DNA from: Cercis canadensis
Taxonomy: Eukaryota > Streptophyta > Magnoliopsida > Fabales > Fabaceae
Reading direction: 5' to 3'
Length of the DNA stretch: 64,000 nt
Assembly (NCBI GenBank): GCA_003255065.1
Contig: QAOA01003657.1
Location: 644,157 to 708,156 of the forward strand
This document shows positions 61,911 to 64,000 of this stretch, piece by piece. The translations under genes and the position numbers were made by a program. The notes beneath the pieces are model-generated. The model was not told the DNA's origin and made no database searches. It saw nothing but the letters and a program-made list of their open reading frames with translations. How positions within the stretch are numbered: the first letter of the stretch is position 1; each line of letters begins with the position of its first letter.

Positions 61911-61949
61911 TCTCCCACACTTAAATTTTACATTGTTCTCAATGTAAAA
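61911..61949 (-). promoter_or_regulatory. Internal polypurine-like motif with a 10-bp hairpin
   Basis: The minus strand carries CATTGAGAACAATG followed by TTTAAGTGTGGGAGAGGG. Similar ACAATG / TTAAGTGTGGGG runs occur in 3' parts of many plant Athila-like elements (recalled knowledge). On the + strand TTTTACATTG (61926-61935) and CAATGTAAAA (61940-61949) form a perfect 10-bp inverted repeat around the 4-nt loop TTCT. It may be a secondary polypurine tract or an RNA structure; the function is unknown. Confidence 0.5.
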
Positions 61950-62036
61950 ACTTCAAAAAGTAGCAACAGATGAAAATTAATAGCAAGCAATCACATAAGG
62001 ACAAGTAAAGTAAAAGAGAGAGAAGAAACATCCTTA

Positions 62037-62170
62037 TCAGGGGAGGTAGATGGCATCTTGCAAGTGGACCTCCTCCACGATGTCCTCTTGAGCTCCCTCA
62101 CAGAATGGCTTGCGGCGGTTGAAAGCTGCTTGTTCAAGAAATGACCAAACTTCCTGCACGCATGTGGGGT
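62037..62170 (-). mobile_element. GC-richer island in the retroelement internal region
   Basis: This stretch is clearly richer in G+C than its A-rich neighbours. On the minus strand it encodes a short, ordinary-looking peptide with VWSFLEQAAFNRRKPF and ends near 62038. It is preceded by a long T-rich run and CATGCGTGCAG, which looks like a plant intron end. It may be a remnant of coding sequence from the autonomous relative. I cannot assign it to a named domain. Confidence 0.35.
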
Positions 62171-62420
62171 AAGATAAAGCAAACATCAAGAACAGAAAAT
62201 TGAAAATAAAATGAACAGAAAACAGTAACAAAAACAAAATAGAATTAAAAACAAGACTAGAAAACAGAAAATTTAAAGCAAAAACAGAAAATAGAAATAG
62301 AATAGAAACATAAGCAAAAACAGAAAACAGAAAATAGAATATAATTACAATAATATAATCAGAAAATGTACTCCCCTGAAGCTCAAGGTATCATTTTCCG
62401 ATTATGTGCAGCAAACACGA
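62171..62420 (-). mobile_element. A-rich low-complexity spacer (T-rich on element strand)
   Basis: Repeated AACAGAAAA / AGAAAATAGAA words on the + strand form a T-rich, intron-like run on the minus strand between the gag-like remnant and the GC-richer island. Nothing else is recognised in it. Confidence 0.6.
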
Positions 62421-63704
62421 CTAGATGCCGGGGTCAAAGACCACTCTCACGAAGTCTTGGGTTGCCCCTGTAGAATTATCTTCTAAAGCCGCAGAATCAT
62501 AACAGAAACCAGAACCAGAACCTGAATCAGATTCAGATTCATTAGGATTGCCATCGCTTAAAAATGTAGAAATTTCAGCACAGACAGCACAGCTCGTATC
62601 ACCATCACAAACAACATGTGAATGGCGCTGGACATAATCCTCTATACCCACAAAGTCAGGGAATTCAGAATATAGCTCCTCATACACATCCACTAACTCT
62701 GTAGGATCATCAATGACCATAGCCTCTGTGATAGAGTCATCTTGTTCTAAAAATGCAGCAATCTCAGAACAAGCAGGGCAAGCAGAATCACCACAACTGC
62801 AGCACATAGAATTAGGATTGCTCAAGAAGACAGATATCTCAGCACATACAGCACAAGGTACATCACCATGACAATCAGGATAGGAGGGGCACCGAAGAGG
62901 GTCATCAATACCAACCAAATCTGTGAAGTCAGCATAGAACTCATCATACCCGTCCCCAACTAGATCATCAATCAAATCAATGTGAAAGACAAAGTGCTCA
63001 TCCATGGAGTGTTGCATAGGCTCAAAACCTTGGGCCTGCAATTGACTCGTTGAGGATGCCAATTGTCCAATCTGGATATCTAAGTTTTGTATGGCAGCCT
63101 CTGTCCTCTGCTGGAACTGCATGGTATGAGTTGCCAATTGCTTCACCAAGTCCTCAATTGAAGGTTTAGGTTCTGTGTATGTTGAACTTGGTTGTTGCAT
63201 AGGCTGCTCGAATGGTTGCCACTATTGCTGTGGAGGTGCTGCATTCCCATATGTCAGATTGGTATGATCTCTCCACTTATAGTCATAGATGTTGAAAGAT
63301 GGATCATATGTAGGCTGTTGGGGATGGTATGATAATTTTCCAGAAAAGACATCGGTTGCAGCTACAAAGGGATCTTGAAATCCATAAACATCATCCTGAA
63401 GTGTAGGATATGCATTGGTGGGATGAGAGGTGCAAGCACATATGCCACAAAATTGGATTGGTTGCATGGCTAGTTCAGGTGCTTGTTGTCCCACTGCCAA
63501 TTGTCTCACCAAATATGTCAATTCATCAAGTTTATGGTCCATCCTCTGTTGGTCAGAAAGTGATACAACAACCTCTTTGACTTTTTTAGTAGTAGGGGAA
63601 CCTAGTATGCACCATGAATAAAAAAAAGTGACAGAACAACAAAACATAAAATCACACAAAAAGTGACAGAATTGAACTAAAAGATAAACACACAAAATGC
63701 ACAA
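62421..63704 (-). pseudogene. gag-like remnant, right copy (fossil)
   Basis: Close relative of the left copy but retaining more of the 3' part. It holds the same zinc-knuckle-like region, the YDPSFNIYDYKWRDH motif and the QNLDIQIGQLAS helix. The acidic Cys-rich tail is complete here: module YDEFYADF to CAVCAEISVFLS (62817-62948), a spacer with CPACSEIAAFLE, then a second module YEELYSEF to CAVCAEISTFLS (62553-62684). A Ser/Glu/Gly-rich end follows, finishing VRVVFDPGI. The copy is broken, with about one disruption. No protease or RT motif follows, so the family appears to code for Gag only. Confidence 0.75.
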
Positions 63705-64000
63705 AACAAAGACAAAAACACAACAAAATAATTCTAATTAAGGTATCTAAACATTTTTAAAAATTATGAGACCACCACAACTTGAAAACTAGATGAAAAT
63801 GGAAGTCAAAAATCAAATAAAAAATATTACAAAATTGAAAAAGTGGTCTAAACGATGGAATTTGGCCAAAATAGGGTGGGACTCACTATAAATAGTGAGT
63901 TTTGCTTGTCAGGACGTTTTCCTTTAACTGAACAATTCTCAGATCATTCTGTGCTAAAACATTCATACTAAATTTTCTGAAAAATTTGCCTAAAATCACC
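63705..64000 (-). mobile_element. Leader of the right element, cut by the window end
   Basis: Matches the left leader (58659-58980) closely and holds no gene. By comparison with the left copy, its PBS and 5' LTR should begin roughly 100 bp beyond the window. Confidence 0.8.

Larger units (their letters stand above)
57535..64000 (-). mobile_element. Athila-like Ty3/gypsy LTR elements in tandem, sharing one LTR (fossil)
   Basis: Read on the minus strand from the right: leader (cut by the window end), gag-like remnant, 3' non-coding region, polypurine tract, one complete LTR (59079-60499), PBS, leader, second gag-like remnant and finally the terminal 72 bp of an LTR at 57535-57606. The middle LTR has a polypurine tract on one side and a PBS on the other, so it acts as 3' LTR for the right part and 5' LTR for the left part. 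No protease, RT, RNase H or integrase sequence is visible. The block is broken; I count roughly two or three disruptions across both copies. The two gag/leader copies look about 95% identical by eye, so the family seems fairly young. The left edge at 57535 is the exact LTR terminus against satellite ending GGTTC. The right edge is beyond the window. Confidence 0.85.

Overview
The window looks like a repeat-rich, probably heterochromatic region of a plant nuclear genome, most likely a eudicot. Two large parts are visible. Positions 1-57534 are one almost unbroken, single-orientation satellite DNA array. Positions 57535-64000 are Athila-like Ty3/gypsy LTR-retrotransposon fossils on the minus strand. 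I see no host protein gene, rRNA or tRNA gene. The plant assignment rests on the Gag-like sequence (zinc-knuckle-like motif, a WRDHTNLTYGN motif and a helical stretch containing QNLDIQIGQLAS), a primer-binding site resembling the plant tRNA-Asp 3' end, and a GTGTGGGGG-type polypurine tract. The species cannot be named from sequence alone.

Satellite (1-57534). The basic monomer is 104 bp (reference copy 15765-15868; about 51% GC; the + strand of my working consensus has 39 T but only 12 A). It appears to be an old trimer of a 34-35 bp subunit, each beginning with a (C/T)TGTAT(C/T)TG box. A common 69-bp monomer is the same unit lacking one 35-bp subunit, and a single 34-bp subunit also occurs. 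Higher-order units are multiples of this subunit: 657 bp (5 long + 2 short), 693 bp (6 long + 1 short), 1109 bp (8 long + 4 short) and about 415 bp. The two ends of the array are related: about 3.3 kb near 3.0-6.3 kb recurs at 54.06-57.37 kb at a constant offset of 51055 bp. Variation among monomers is dominated by CG to TG/CA changes, as expected for long-methylated DNA. The many short open frames (typically 60-120 codons) are by-products of the repeat and are not called as genes.

Assembly caution. Each of the three single N positions (7983, 32021, 50396) is flanked by a near-perfect direct duplication (about 310, 404 and 267 bp, one mismatch each). This is the signature of overlapping contig ends joined without merging. 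At the first N a 230-bp piece of retrotransposon gag is also present.

Retrotransposon block (57535-64000+). Read on the minus strand, a right-hand internal region (gag-like remnant, 3' non-coding region, polypurine tract) leads into one complete LTR (59079-60499). That LTR is followed by a PBS, a leader and a second gag-like remnant, ending in a 72-bp LTR terminus that abuts the satellite. The single full LTR therefore serves both internal regions, a tandem shared-LTR arrangement. Neither internal region shows protease, RT, RNase H or integrase, so this looks like a gag-only, non-autonomous family. Its Gag carries an unusual acidic, cysteine-rich tail with a duplicated module.
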